Source: Rhodospirillaceae bacterium (lineage in GTDB: Bacteria; Pseudomonadota; Alphaproteobacteria; Thalassobaculales; Thalassobaculaceae). Taken from it: a stretch of 64,000 bases of DNA. Numbering within the stretch: position 1 is the stretch's first letter; each line of letters begins with the position of its first letter. Below, piece by piece: positions 28,061-39,836 of this stretch. Where the stretch lies: positions 264,175-328,174 of the forward strand of contig JAGYJX010000035.1 of assembly GCA_018401495.1 (NCBI GenBank), in the 5' to 3' direction. The notes beneath the pieces are model-generated. The model saw nothing but the letters and a program-made list of their open reading frames with translations, was not told the origin of the DNA and made no database searches. Made by a program: the position numbers and the translations under genes.

Positions 28061-28750
28061 ATGAAAACGGCCATCATCGTCTTCCCCGGCTCGAACCGCG
28101 AACGCGACATGGCGGTCGCCCTGCGACGATCCTTCGGCACCGAGCCGCTGATGATCTGGCACAAGGACGTCGACCTGCCCGCGGTCGATCTGATCGTCGT
28201 CCCCGGCGGCTTCTCCTACGGCGACTACCTGCGGGCCGGCGCCATGGGCGCGCACTCGCCGGTGATGCGGACCGTCAAGGAGCGCGCCGACCAGGGCGTG
28301 CCGGTCCTCGGCGTCTGCAACGGCTTCCAGACGCTGACCGAAGCCGGGATGCTGCCGGGCGCGCTGATGCGCAACGCCGGCCTGAAGTTCGTGTGCCGGA
28401 CGGTGCACCTGCGGGTCGAGACGGCGCAATCGGTGTTCACCAGCGGCTACGCCGCCGGCCAGACCATCGCCGTGCCGGTCGCCCACAACGACGGCAACTA
28501 CTACGCCGACGACGCCACCCTCGACCGCCTGGAGGATCGCGGACTGGTCGCCTTCCGCTACGTCGACGCCGAGGGCGGCGCGACCGAGGCCGCCAACCCC
28601 AACGGCTCGCGCCGGGGCATCGCCGGCATCTTCAACGACACCAAGACCGTGCTCGGCCTGATGCCGCATCCCGAGGACGCCATCGATCCGCTGCACGGCG
28701 GGACCGACGGCCGCGGCCTGTTCGACGGCCTGGCCCGGGCGCTGGCGTGA
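28061..28750 (+). CDS. purQ: FGAM synthase glutaminase subunit PurQ
   Basis: This class I glutamine amidotransferase of 229 residues supplies ammonia to PurL. Catalytic residues are visible: Cys in GVCNGFQTL and His/Glu in MPHPEDA. VVPGGFSYGDYLRAGA is the PurQ signature. The chosen start at 28061 follows a GGAG site; an in-frame GTG at 28040 is less likely. It is followed after 10 bases by purL, so both are cotranscribed. Confidence 0.95.
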   Translation: MKTAIIVFPGSNRERDMAVALRRSFGTEPLMIWHKDVDLPAVDLIVVPGGFSYGDYLRAGAMGAHSPVMRTVKERADQGVPVLGVCNGFQTLTEAGMLPGALMRNAGLKFVCRTVHLRVETAQSVFTSGYAAGQTIAVPVAHNDGNYYADDATLDRLEDRGLVAFRYVDAEGGATEAANPNGSRRGIAGIFNDTKTVLGLMPHPEDAIDPLHGGTDGRGLFDGLARALA

Positions 28751-28760
28751 GAGGACCCGC

Positions 28761-30984
<2,224 letters not shown>

Positions 30985-31010
30985 GGTCGGGACGAAAAAG
31001 GAGAAACGGC

Positions 31011-31244
31011 ATGGCGATGGACGCGGGTGACATCGAACGCCTTATCAAGGCCGCCCTGCCCGACGCGCTGATCACGATCGAGGATCTGCGCGGCGACGGC
31101 GACCACTACGCGTGCCACGTCGTGTCGGCTGCCTTCACCGGAAAGAACCGGATCCAGCAGCACCAGATGGTGTACAAGGCCTTGCAGGGACGGATGGGGA
31201 CCGAACTCCACGCCCTGGCACTTCAGACGGCGACGCCAGAGTGA
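31011..31244 (+). CDS. BolA family protein
   Basis: This 77-residue BolA/IbaG-like protein has the class II KH-like fold motif QHQMVYKALQGRM and the conserved histidine used in iron-sulfur cluster binding with monothiol glutaredoxin. The start at 31011 is preceded by AAAGGAGAAA. The grxD gene follows 32 bases downstream; BolA and CGFS glutaredoxin proteins form a [2Fe-2S] complex, so the pairing is functional as well as positional. Confidence 0.92.
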   Translation: MAMDAGDIERLIKAALPDALITIEDLRGDGDHYACHVVSAAFTGKNRIQQHQMVYKALQGRMGTELHALALQTATPE

Positions 31245-31276
31245 CGGCGGACCATTCCGAACGGAGGATTTCGACG

Positions 31277-31618
31277 ATGCTCGACGATACCTTGCGCCAG
31301 CGGATCGACCAGGAGGTCGGTAGCAACGATGTGGTGCTGTTCATGAAAGGCACCCCGGTGTTCCCGCAATGCGGCTTCTCGGCCGTGGTCGTCCAGGTCC
31401 TCAGCCATCTCGGCGTCAAGTTCAAGGGCATCAACGTGCTCGAGGACCCGGCGATCCGCGAGGGGATCAAGGAATACTCGTCCTGGCCGACCATCCCGCA
31501 ACTCTACGTGAAGGGTGAGTTCGTCGGTGGCTGCGACATCATCCGCGAGATGTTCGAAAGCGGCGAGCTGACCGAGATGCTGAACACCCACGGCGTCGAC
31601 GCCCGCCCGGCAGCCTGA
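31277..31618 (+). CDS. grxD: Monothiol glutaredoxin, Grx4 family
   Basis: This 113-residue CGFS-type glutaredoxin has the active cysteine at 32 (PQCGFS), the glutathione-binding WPTIPQLYVKGEFVGG segment and GGCDI. It transfers [2Fe-2S] clusters with BolA and glutathione and does not act as a disulfide reductase. ATG 31277 has a CGGAGGA site. It is probably cotranscribed with the BolA gene at the end of the purine block. Confidence 0.95.
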   Translation: MLDDTLRQRIDQEVGSNDVVLFMKGTPVFPQCGFSAVVVQVLSHLGVKFKGINVLEDPAIREGIKEYSSWPTIPQLYVKGEFVGGCDIIREMFESGELTEMLNTHGVDARPAA

Positions 31619-31732
31619 GGCCGACGCAGACCATCAGCCGGCCCGCCGCGGCTTCGGAACTGCGATTCCGTTTGGCGCCGGGCCGGCCGCATCCTATCGT
31701 CCGGGGCTTCCACCCACTCCCGGAGTCTTCCG

Positions 31733-33146
31733 ATGACGTCCGCCGCGTCCGCCCCCGCACGACCCGATGAAACCGCCCTGGCGACCGCCATCGCGGCAAT
31801 CCGTCAGCGCCTCGGCGACCGCCTGTCGACGGCAACGGCGGTGCGCAACCAGCACGGCCGCGACGAGAGCTACCACGCCACCCTCGCCCCGGACGCGGTG
31901 GCCTTCGTCGAGAGCACCGAGGAGGTGTCGGCGGTGCTGGAGATCTGCTCCTCGCATCGCATCCCGGTGATCCCCTTCGGCGCCGGCACCTCGCTTGAGG
32001 GCCATGTCGGGGCCGTCGCGGGCGGGGTGACGATCGACGTTTCGGCGATGAACCGCGTGCTCGAGGTCAACGCCGAAGACCTGGACTGCCGGGTGCAGGC
32101 CGGCGTCACCCGCAAGCAGTTGAACGAGCACCTGCGCGACCGCGGCTTGTTCTTCCCGATCGATCCCGGGGCCGACGCCTCGATCGGCGGGATGAGCGCG
32201 ACCCGGGCGTCCGGCACCAACGCGGTGCGCTACGGCACCATGCGGGAGAACGTGCTCAGCCTGACCGTCGTCACCGCCGATGGCCGCGTGGTCCGCACCG
32301 CGCGGCGCGCCCGCAAGTCGGCTGCGGGCTACGACCTGACTCGGCTGTTTGTCGGCTCCGAAGGCACGCTCGGGGTGATCACCGAGGTGCAGTTGAAGCT
32401 GCACGGCATCCCGGAGGCGATCTCGGCCGCGGTCTGCCCCTTCCCCGACCTCAAGAGCGCCGTCGACACCGCGATCGCCACCATCCAGACCGGCGTGCCG
32501 GTCGCCCGGGTGGAACTGCTGGACGAGGTCCAGATGCGCGCCTGCATCGCCTACTCGAAGCTCGATGGGCTGGAGCCGGTTCCGACCCTGTTCTTCGAGT
32601 TCCACGGCACCGAAGCGGGCGTCCGGGAACAGGCCGAGACCGTTCAGGCGATCGCCGGCGGAGTTCGGGGCGGGCGGCTTCCAGTGGGCGACCAAGGCCG
32701 AGGATCGCAACCGGCTCTGGGAGGCGCGGCACAACGCCCACTACGCCGCCCGGGCGCTGCGCACCGGCTGCCAGGTGATGTCGACGGACGTCTGCGTGCC
32801 GATCTCGCGGCTGGCCGAGTGCATCGACGAGAGCAAGGCCGACCTCGATGCGTCAGGCCTGCTCGGCATCATCGTCGGGCATGTCGGCGACGGTAATTTC
32901 CACATCGGCTACGTGATCGACCCGAACGACGCCGACGAGATCGACCGGGCGCACGCCCACAACGACCGGATGGTGCTGCGCGCCATCGCCATGGACGGCA
33001 CTTGCACCGGCGAGCACGGCGTCGGGCGCGGCAAGGTGCATTTCATGGAGGCCGAGCACGGTCCGGCGGTCGCGGTCATGCGGTCGATCAAGCAGGCCCT
33101 CGACCCGCTCGGCATCATGAACCCGGGCAAGGTCCTGCCGGCATGA
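31733..33146 (+). CDS. FAD-linked oxidase, D-lactate dehydrogenase/GlcD type (frameshifted)
   Basis: This flavoenzyme of the vanillyl-alcohol-oxidase fold is likely a D-lactate or D-2-hydroxyacid dehydrogenase. The FAD-binding domain shows PFGAGTSLEGH and GMSATRASGTNAVRYG. One extra G near 32657 breaks the frame. The second half reads FQWATKAEDRNRLWEARH, then GHVGDGNFH and GEHGVGRGK, ending at 33146. Restored length is about 470 residues, normal for the family. No iron-sulfur partner subunit is adjacent, which favours the single-chain D-lactate dehydrogenase type. Its stop overlaps the next gene's start (ATGA). Confidence 0.88.
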
Positions 33147-33586
33147 AGCAGGCTGTACGAGCACGCCGGCCGTTGCTGCGGCCGAGGGCGCTGATCGCCG
33201 TCGGCCTGGTGTCGCTGGTCGCCGGCGTCTGGGGGCTGTGGGGCCAGGCCGGCTTCCTGACCCGCTACCAGAGCGTCGAGGCCGAGGTGGTCCTGGTCGA
33301 GACCCTGGGCGGCGAGGAAGGGTTCACCCAGTACCGGCCGACCCTGCGGTTCTCACCCACCGGCGGCGAAACCGTCGAGCGCGCGGCGGCGATCACGTAC
33401 CGGCCGACCACCGTCGGAGAGCGGATGTCGATCGGTTTCGATCCCGAAAACCTCGACGACGTGCGCCTGATGGACATCCGCGACCGCTGGATGAGCCCGG
33501 TGTGGATGCTGCTGTTCGCGATCGCCACCCTCGGGTTCGCGGCGTACCGCCTGCGGCTGCGCGCGAATGATCCCGACGCCGGATAG
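33143..33586 (+). CDS. DUF3592-like membrane protein
   Basis: This 147-residue protein has two hydrophobic segments (about residues 16-34 and 116-135) around an extracytoplasmic beta-rich part with AEVVLVETLGG and MSIGFDPENLDDVRL. That layout and the Y-P...G..v.v.ydP pattern fit DUF3592 proteins, whose role is unknown. It overlaps the upstream dehydrogenase stop by four bases and is therefore translationally coupled. Confidence 0.7.
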   Translation: MKQAVRARRPLLRPRALIAVGLVSLVAGVWGLWGQAGFLTRYQSVEAEVVLVETLGGEEGFTQYRPTLRFSPTGGETVERAAAITYRPTTVGERMSIGFDPENLDDVRLMDIRDRWMSPVWMLLFAIATLGFAAYRLRLRANDPDAG

Positions 33587-33592
33587 CGGCCG

Positions 33593-34916
33593 TCAGACCG
33601 GAAGCCCGCCGTCGCCGGGAACCACCGCGAGGTAGACGGCGCCGTCGATCAACTCGCTGCGGTCGTGGCGCAGCACCGCCGTCCGCCGCGCCAGCAGGCG
33701 GAAGCCGTGTCGCGCCAGCGTCTCGGCGATGTAGCGATCGCCGTGAGCGTAGCGGCCCGATGCCCGAAGGAACCATCGCAGCCCGTCGGTCGCCCGCTCG
33801 ATCGAGAACGCGAACATCCCGCCGGGCGACATGCGACGCGCCAGCCGCCCGACCGTCGGATCGAGGTCGCCGACGTGAATGAACACGTCGCTCGCCACCA
33901 CGAGGTCCGGCGCGGCGTCGTACTCGTCGAGGGCCGCATCGATGTCGGCGCAGACAAGCGAATCATACAGATTTTTGCGCCCCGCCTGCTGCAGCATCCG
34001 CTCCGACAGGTCGATGCCGACCAGCAGGCCCGACCGCGACCGGATCAGGGCGCCGGCCAGGCCGGTGCCGCACCCGAGGTCGTAGGCGAGCGCGAAACGC
34101 CGGTCTCCGGCGACCTCGTCCAGCAAGGAGACGGTTTCCCGGTGCGCCGCGTACCGGAGTTCGCCGACGAGGTGGGCATCAAAGCGCTCGGCGTAGGAAT
34201 CGAACAGGTCGCGCACGAAGGCCCGGGGTGCCGTGGCGGTCGTCCGCCCCTCCAGGGCGGCCAGAAGATGGGCCGCGTCGTCGCGCTCGGGCACCAGTTC
34301 GACCGCGCGCCGCAGATGAACCAGCGCGTCCTGCCGACGGTCGAGACGCATCAGCAGGATGCCGACGTTGTAGTGCAGGGTGTCGCTCTCCGGCAGGATC
34401 TCGGCCGCCGACAGATAGGCCTCGACGGCGTCGTCCAGGTCACCGAGTTCGGCGAGGGCGTTGCCGAGATTGTTCCAGGCCTCCCCGACGGTCGGATCGA
34501 GTTCCAGCGCGCGGCGGTAGTGTCGGATGGCGAGCGCGATCTGACCCTCGGCCTTGAGCACCACCCCGAGGTTCGAATGGCCCTCGGCGTACCCGGGGTC
34601 GATCGTGGTGGCCTGGAGGTAGCACCGCGCCGCCGCCGCCAGCCTGCCCCGCGCCCTTCAGGATCAGGCCCAGGTTGTTGTAGGCGTGCGCGGTCGCCGG
34701 CTCGACCAGGACGGACTTCGCGGCGAACGGCACGGCGGCGACGGCGTCGCCGCGCTGCAGGAGCAGGGTGCCGAGCAGATGCAGGGCGTCGGGGTTCCCA
34801 GGGCTCCCGGCCAGGGCCCGCCCGTAGAGATCCTCGGCGGCGTCAAGGCGACCGCTTCGATGCTCGCGTATGGCCTGGCGCACCAATACTGGTGCTGCGG
34901 CCGAAGCCGGCTCCAT
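33593..34916 (-). CDS. TPR repeat protein with C-terminal SAM methyltransferase (frameshifted)
   Basis: The N-terminal 200 residues are tetratricopeptide repeats (for example AYNNLGLILK, WNNLGNALAELGDL, LHYNVGILLMRL). The C-terminal 200 residues are a class I methyltransferase with motif I YDLGCGTGLAGALI and VASDVFIHVGDL. One extra base near 34648 shifts the frame within the fourth or fifth TPR. Restored length is about 440 residues. The substrate is unknown; TPR-methyltransferase proteins often modify proteins or small surface molecules. It is convergent with the DUF3592 gene, whose stop is 7 bases away. Confidence 0.82.
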
Positions 34917-35031
34917 CTCGCCTCTCCCTTCTGGAGGGCGGACCTATGTTCGGCAGTTTACCGTCACACGTCCCCAAGACGATGTTACCGCGCCCGTATC
35001 ACGCGAACAAATGAATAGGGACCGAAAACGC

Positions 35032-35057
35032 AACGGCCGGCCCGAAGGCCGGCCGTT
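35032..35057 (-). terminator. Intrinsic terminator of rpsD with UUCG tetraloop
   Basis: On the minus strand an 11-bp perfect stem AACGGCCGGCC/GGCCGGCCGTT closes a TTCG loop, followed by GCGTTTT. It starts 46 bases after the rpsD stop codon. The UUCG tetraloop is exceptionally stable in RNA, and the trailing T-run fits Rho-independent termination. Confidence 0.85.
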
Positions 35058-35102
35058 TGAACCTGAACCCGTGCGGCGCGGACGCCGGCGAGCGGGCTCC
35101 GA

Positions 35103-35717
35103 TCAGCGCGAGTAGTATTCGATGACCAGGTTCGGCTCCATCTGCACCGGATACGGCACATCCTCGAACTTCGGCAGCCGCAGGAAGGTGCCCTTCATCG
35201 CGGAGTGATCGACCTCGGTGTAGTCCGGAACGTCGCGCTCGGACGACTGCACCGCCTCGAGCACCATCGGCAGCTCGCGGCTCTTCTCCTTGACCTGCAC
35301 CACGTCGCCCTCGCTCACCAGGTAGGAGGGGATGTTGACGCGCTTGCCGTTGACGGTGATGTGGCCGTGGCTGACGAACTGGCGGGCGGCGAACGGGGTC
35401 GGCACGAACTTCATGCGGTAGATCACCGCGTCAAGCCGGGACTCCAGGATCGCCACCAGGTTCTCACCGGTGTCGCCGCGGCGGCGCACCGCCTCCTGGT
35501 AGTACTTGCGGAACTGCTTCTCGCCGATGTTGCCGTAGTAGCCCTTGAGCTTCTGCTTGGCCATCAGCTGGATGCCGTAATCGGACGGCTTGCGGCGGCG
35601 CTGGCCGTGCTGGCCCGGACCGTACTCACGGTTGTTCAGCGGGGACTTCGGGCGACCCCAGAGGTTGACGCCGAGGCGCCGGTCGATCTTGTGCTTGGCT
35701 TCCACGCGCTTCGCCAT
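35103..35717 (-). CDS. rpsD: 30S ribosomal protein S4
   Basis: This 204-residue primary rRNA-binding protein of the small subunit also guards translational accuracy. The N-terminus MAKRVEAKHKIDRRLGVNLWG and the S4 RNA-binding core RLDAVIYRMKFVPT...HGHITVNGKRVNIPSY are clear. The start at 35717 follows a AAGGAGA site; the upstream extension to 35828 is leader, not coding. It is transcribed alone with its own promoter, structured leader and terminator, unlike enterobacteria, where rpsD is in the alpha operon. Confidence 0.97.
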   Translation of the reverse strand: MAKRVEAKHKIDRRLGVNLWGRPKSPLNNREYGPGQHGQRRRKPSDYGIQLMAKQKLKGYYGNIGEKQFRKYYQEAVRRRGDTGENLVAILESRLDAVIYRMKFVPTPFAARQFVSHGHITVNGKRVNIPSYLVSEGDVVQVKEKSRELPMVLEAVQSSERDVPDYTEVDHSAMKGTFLRLPKFEDVPYPVQMEPNLVIEYYSR

Positions 35718-35778
35718 GAAGCGGTCTCCTTGGTTGCGTCGTCCGGTGCCGGTACGACTGTTTGTCCCGATAGGGCCT

Positions 35779-35826
35779 CCGGACCACCGTCCGGGCCGGG
35801 GACGCGCGGCCTTGGCCACGCACCCC
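35779..35826 (-). promoter_or_regulatory. Structured rpsD 5' leader, two hairpins
   Basis: In the leader between promoter and rpsD start, a hairpin at 35798-35826 pairs GGGGTGCGTGGCC with GGCCGCGCGTCCC (three G-U wobbles). It is followed by a second at 35779-35794 (CCGGAC-GGTG-GTCCGG). Ribosomal protein leaders often bind their own product. Autoregulation by S4 is a hypothesis; the structures themselves are visible in the sequence. Confidence 0.5.
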
Positions 35827-35849
35827 ACGTTCTCGGGAATAGAGCGGGC

Positions 35850-35877
35850 GTTATAGGGATCGCCGCCGGAAAGTCAA
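35850..35877 (-). promoter_or_regulatory. Sigma-70-type promoter for rpsD
   Basis: On the minus strand TTGACT (35877-35872) and TATAAC (35855-35850) are separated by 16 bases, very close to the housekeeping consensus. The start would fall near 35843, giving an rpsD leader of about 125 bases. It lies between the dppF stop and rpsD, which argues that rpsD is independent of the transporter operon. Confidence 0.75.
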
Positions 35878-35899
35878 ACGCCTGGGCGTGCTCGCGCCT

Positions 35900-36876
<977 letters not shown>

Positions 36877-36889
36877 CGAAGAGCAGTCC

Positions 36890-37870
36890 TCAATAAAGAA
36901 CGCAGGCGACCTTGTGGCCGGGCTCGATCTCGCGCAGTTCCGGAACCGCCTGGGTGCAGACGTCCGTGGCGAACTTGCACCGCGCCGCGAACCGGCAGCC
37001 CGGCGGCGGGTTGATCAGGCTCGGCACCGTGCCGCCGATGGTCTCGAGACGAGCCTTGTGCTCGGCGGCGCGGTCGACACGCGGGATCGAGCGGATCAGG
37101 CCCTGGGTGTAGGGATGCTTCGGGGCGCCGAACAACGCCTCGACGGAGGCCTCCTCGACGACCTTGCCGGCGTACATCACGACCACCCTGTCGGTGGTCT
37201 CGGCGACCACGCCCATGTCGTGGGTGATCAGCAGGATGGCCATCCCGAGGCGATCGCGCATCTCGGCGAGCAGGTCGAGGATCTGCGCCTGGATGGTGAC
37301 GTCGAGCGCGGTGGTCGGCTCGTCGGCGATCAACAGCTTCGGATCGCAGGACAGCGCCATGGCGATCATCACCCGCTGGCGCATGCCGCCGGAGAACTGG
37401 TGCGGGTAGTCGTGGACCCGGCGCTCCGGGGTCGGGATGTTGACCAGACGCAACATCTCGACCGCCTTGTTCATCGCCTCCTTGCGGCCCAGTCCCTCGT
37501 GCAGCCGGACCACCTCGGCGATCTGGTCGCCGACGGTGTAGACCGGATTCAGCGAGGTCATCGGCTCCTGGAAGATGATGCCGATCTCCTTGCTGCGGAT
37601 CTTGCGCATCTCGTCCGGACCCATCGGAACGATATCGCGTCCCCGCCAGAGAATCTGGCCCTCGACGATCCGACCCGGCGGCATCGCGATCAGCTTCAGC
37701 ACCGTCATCGCGGTGACGGTCTTGCCGCAGCCTGACTCCCCGACGATCCCGACGGTCTCGCTGCGGTCGATCGCCACGTCGACGCCGTCGACCGCGCGGA
37801 CCATGCCGTCATCGGTCTTGAAGTGCGTCTTCAGACCGCGAATGTCCAGTAGGCGCTCGCCCACGCTCAT
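36890..37870 (-). CDS. Peptide ABC transporter ATP-binding protein, DppD type
   Basis: This is an intact 326-residue ATPase subunit. Walker A is GESGCGKT, the Q-loop region IGIIFQEPMTSLNPVYTVG, the signature FSGGMRQRVMIAMAL, Walker B LLIADEPTTALD and the H-loop LLITHDMG. The C-terminal GGTVPSLINPPPGCRFAARC stretch is the oligopeptide-type extension. It pairs with the DppF-type gene 13 bases downstream to power import through the two permeases. Confidence 0.93.
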   Translation of the reverse strand: MSVGERLLDIRGLKTHFKTDDGMVRAVDGVDVAIDRSETVGIVGESGCGKTVTAMTVLKLIAMPPGRIVEGQILWRGRDIVPMGPDEMRKIRSKEIGIIFQEPMTSLNPVYTVGDQIAEVVRLHEGLGRKEAMNKAVEMLRLVNIPTPERRVHDYPHQFSGGMRQRVMIAMALSCDPKLLIADEPTTALDVTIQAQILDLLAEMRDRLGMAILLITHDMGVVAETTDRVVVMYAGKVVEEASVEALFGAPKHPYTQGLIRSIPRVDRAAEHKARLETIGGTVPSLINPPPGCRFAARCKFATDVCTQAVPELREIEPGHKVACVLY

Positions 37871-37905
37871 GTGCCCTCTTTCCGCCCGACGGCGTCAGCG
37901 ATGCG

Positions 37906-38842
37906 CTACATCACGCGGCGAGGATCGAGCGCGTCGCGCAACCCGTCGCCGATGTAATTGATGGACAGCACCGCGAGGAAGATCGCGCCGCCAGCGAACA
38001 GCGCCCAATGCGGTGCAAAGTCCAGGTAGTCCTTGGCGTCGAACAGGATCCGCCCCCAGGTGGGGATGTCCGGCGGAACACCGAGGCCGAGGAAGGACAG
38101 GGTCGACTCCAGGATGATCGCCGCGGCGACGTCGATGGTGCCGGCGACGATGACCGGACCCAGCGAGTTCGGCAGGATGTGGCGGGTCACCTGGCGGGTC
38201 GTCGACGCCCCGAGCGCCCGGGCCGCCTCGACGAATTCCTTCTCCCGCAGCGAGAAGAACTGGGCGCGCACCAGCCGGGCGACCGGCATCCAGCGCAAGC
38301 CGCCGATGACCACGATGATCAGGATCACGACGCCGACCTCCGGTCCCGCGATCTCCTTCATCGAGTCTCGAAACAGGTAGACGACGACCAGCAGCAGCGG
38401 CAGCTGCGGCAGCGACAGGAACAGGTCGGTCAGCCACATCAGGCCGGAATCGACGCTGCCGCGCGAGATGCCGGCGATGGCGCCGACCAGGATGCCGACC
38501 ACGACCGCCACCACCATCGCCGCCAGCCCGACGGCGAGCGAAATGCGGCCGCCGTACAGCATGCGCGCCAACAGGTCCTGCCCGAGGTCGTCGGTGCCCA
38601 GCGGGTGGTTGGCCGACGGCCCCTCCAGCATCGCCGTGAAATCGATGTCGTTTGATCGCCACCGGCCAGAAGAACGGCCCGAACAGCACCGCCAGCACCA
38701 TCGTGCTGAGGATCACCGCGCCCGTGACGGCCAGCTTGTGGCGACGGAACCGTCGCCACGCCTCGGCACCCGGCGAGACGTGCTTGCGGCGGGCCACCGG
38801 CGCCGCGTCAGCGGTAGGAGATGCGAGGGTCGAGCCAGCCAT
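37906..38842 (-). CDS. Peptide ABC transporter permease, DppC type (frameshifted)
   Basis: This inner-membrane permease begins with a cytosolic tail (PGAEAWRRFRRHKLAV) and first membrane helix. After an extra base near 38652 the frame resumes FTAMLEGPSANHPLGTDDLGQD, the classic DppC/OppC segment. The EAA loop EAARALGASTTRQVTRHILPN contacts the ATPases. About six helices. Restored length is about 312 residues. Its start overlaps the 3' end of the DppB-type gene by 35 bases, so the start may lie slightly downstream. Confidence 0.88.
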
Positions 38843-39767
38843 AAAGGAGATCCGCGATCAGGTTGAAAAGGATCACGAGACAAGCGGTCACGAACGTCAC
38901 CGCCATGATCACCGGCGTGTCGTTCGCCAGGATCGAGGCGATCAGCAGCGACCCGATCCCGGGAATGCGGAAGATCTGCTCGGTGACGACCGCGCCGCCG
39001 AACACGATCGGCATCTGCAGCGCGATCAGCGTCACCACCGGAATGAGGGCGTTCCGCACGATGTGCTTGAGGATGACGATGCGCTCGCGAAGCCCCTTGG
39101 CCCGCGCGGTCGTGACGTAGTCGAGGCGCACCACGTCCAGGACCGCCGAGCGCACGAAGCGCGTCAGGACACCGCCCTGGAACAGGCCGAGCACCACCAC
39201 CGGCATGATCGCCTGGCGGATGTGCTCCCACACGAACGCCAAGCCGGTCCCGCTGACGTTGGTCTGGTAGACGAACGGCAGCCAGTCCAGATGGATGCTG
39301 AAGACCAGGATGAACAGCAGGCCGGTGAAGAACGTCGGCAGCGAGAAGCCGATGAACGCGGTGGTCGTGGCGACCTGGTCGAACAGCGAGTACGGCCGCA
39401 TCGCCGCGTACACGCCGACCGGCAGCGCGACCACCAGCGCCAGCACCTGCGACGCGCCGATGACGATCAGCGTGACCGGCAGTCGCTGCAGGATCAGCGT
39501 GTCGACATCCATGCGGCTGACGAACGAGAAGCCCCAATCGCCCTGCAGCATGGCCAACAGCCAGCGGAAGTAGCGGACCATGATCGGATCATCGAGGCCG
39601 AACTTCTCGCGCAGCGCCGCCCGGACTTCCGGAGGGACCGCGGGGTTCTGGGCGAGTTCGCCGAACGGGTCGCCCGGCGCCAGGGCCAGAAGGACGAACA
39701 GCACGAGGCTGATGCCGATCAGGCTCGGGATGACGATCAGCAGGCGCCTCAGGAGATACTGGCTCAC
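38808..39767 (-). CDS. Peptide ABC transporter permease, DppB type
   Basis: This intact permease of about 319 residues starts VSQYLLRRLLIVIPSLIGI, typical of DppB. I prefer GTG 39767, which has an AAGGTAG site; ATG 39791 is the alternative. The extracytoplasmic loop PGDPFGELAQNPAVPPE and the EAA loop YVTTARAKGLRERIVILKHIVRN are clear. It is separated from the binding-protein gene by a strong hairpin. It forms the translocation channel with the DppC-type protein. Confidence 0.92.
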   Translation of the reverse strand: MSQYLLRRLLIVIPSLIGISLVLFVLLALAPGDPFGELAQNPAVPPEVRAALREKFGLDDPIMVRYFRWLLAMLQGDWGFSFVSRMDVDTLILQRLPVTLIVIGASQVLALVVALPVGVYAAMRPYSLFDQVATTTAFIGFSLPTFFTGLLFILVFSIHLDWLPFVYQTNVSGTGLAFVWEHIRQAIMPVVVLGLFQGGVLTRFVRSAVLDVVRLDYVTTARAKGLRERIVILKHIVRNALIPVVTLIALQMPIVFGGAVVTEQIFRIPGIGSLLIASILANDTPVIMAVTFVTACLVILFNLIADLLYGWLDPRISYR

Positions 39768-39794
39768 GGTCGTTCTACCTTGCAGAAACACGAC

Positions 39795-39821
39795 GGGAGC
39801 CGGCCAGGACGGCCGGCTCCC
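39795..39821 (-). other. Intercistronic hairpin between binding protein and permease genes
   Basis: GGGAGCCGGCC (39795-39805) and GGCCGGCTCCC (39811-39821) form a perfect 11-bp stem with a 5-base loop. It begins 16 bases after the binding-protein stop and ends 27 bases before the permease start. No T-run follows. Such hairpins after the first gene of transporter operons usually protect the upstream mRNA or partly terminate, giving more binding protein than permease. Confidence 0.7.
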
Positions 39822-39836
39822 GGTTCAACGCGTTGA

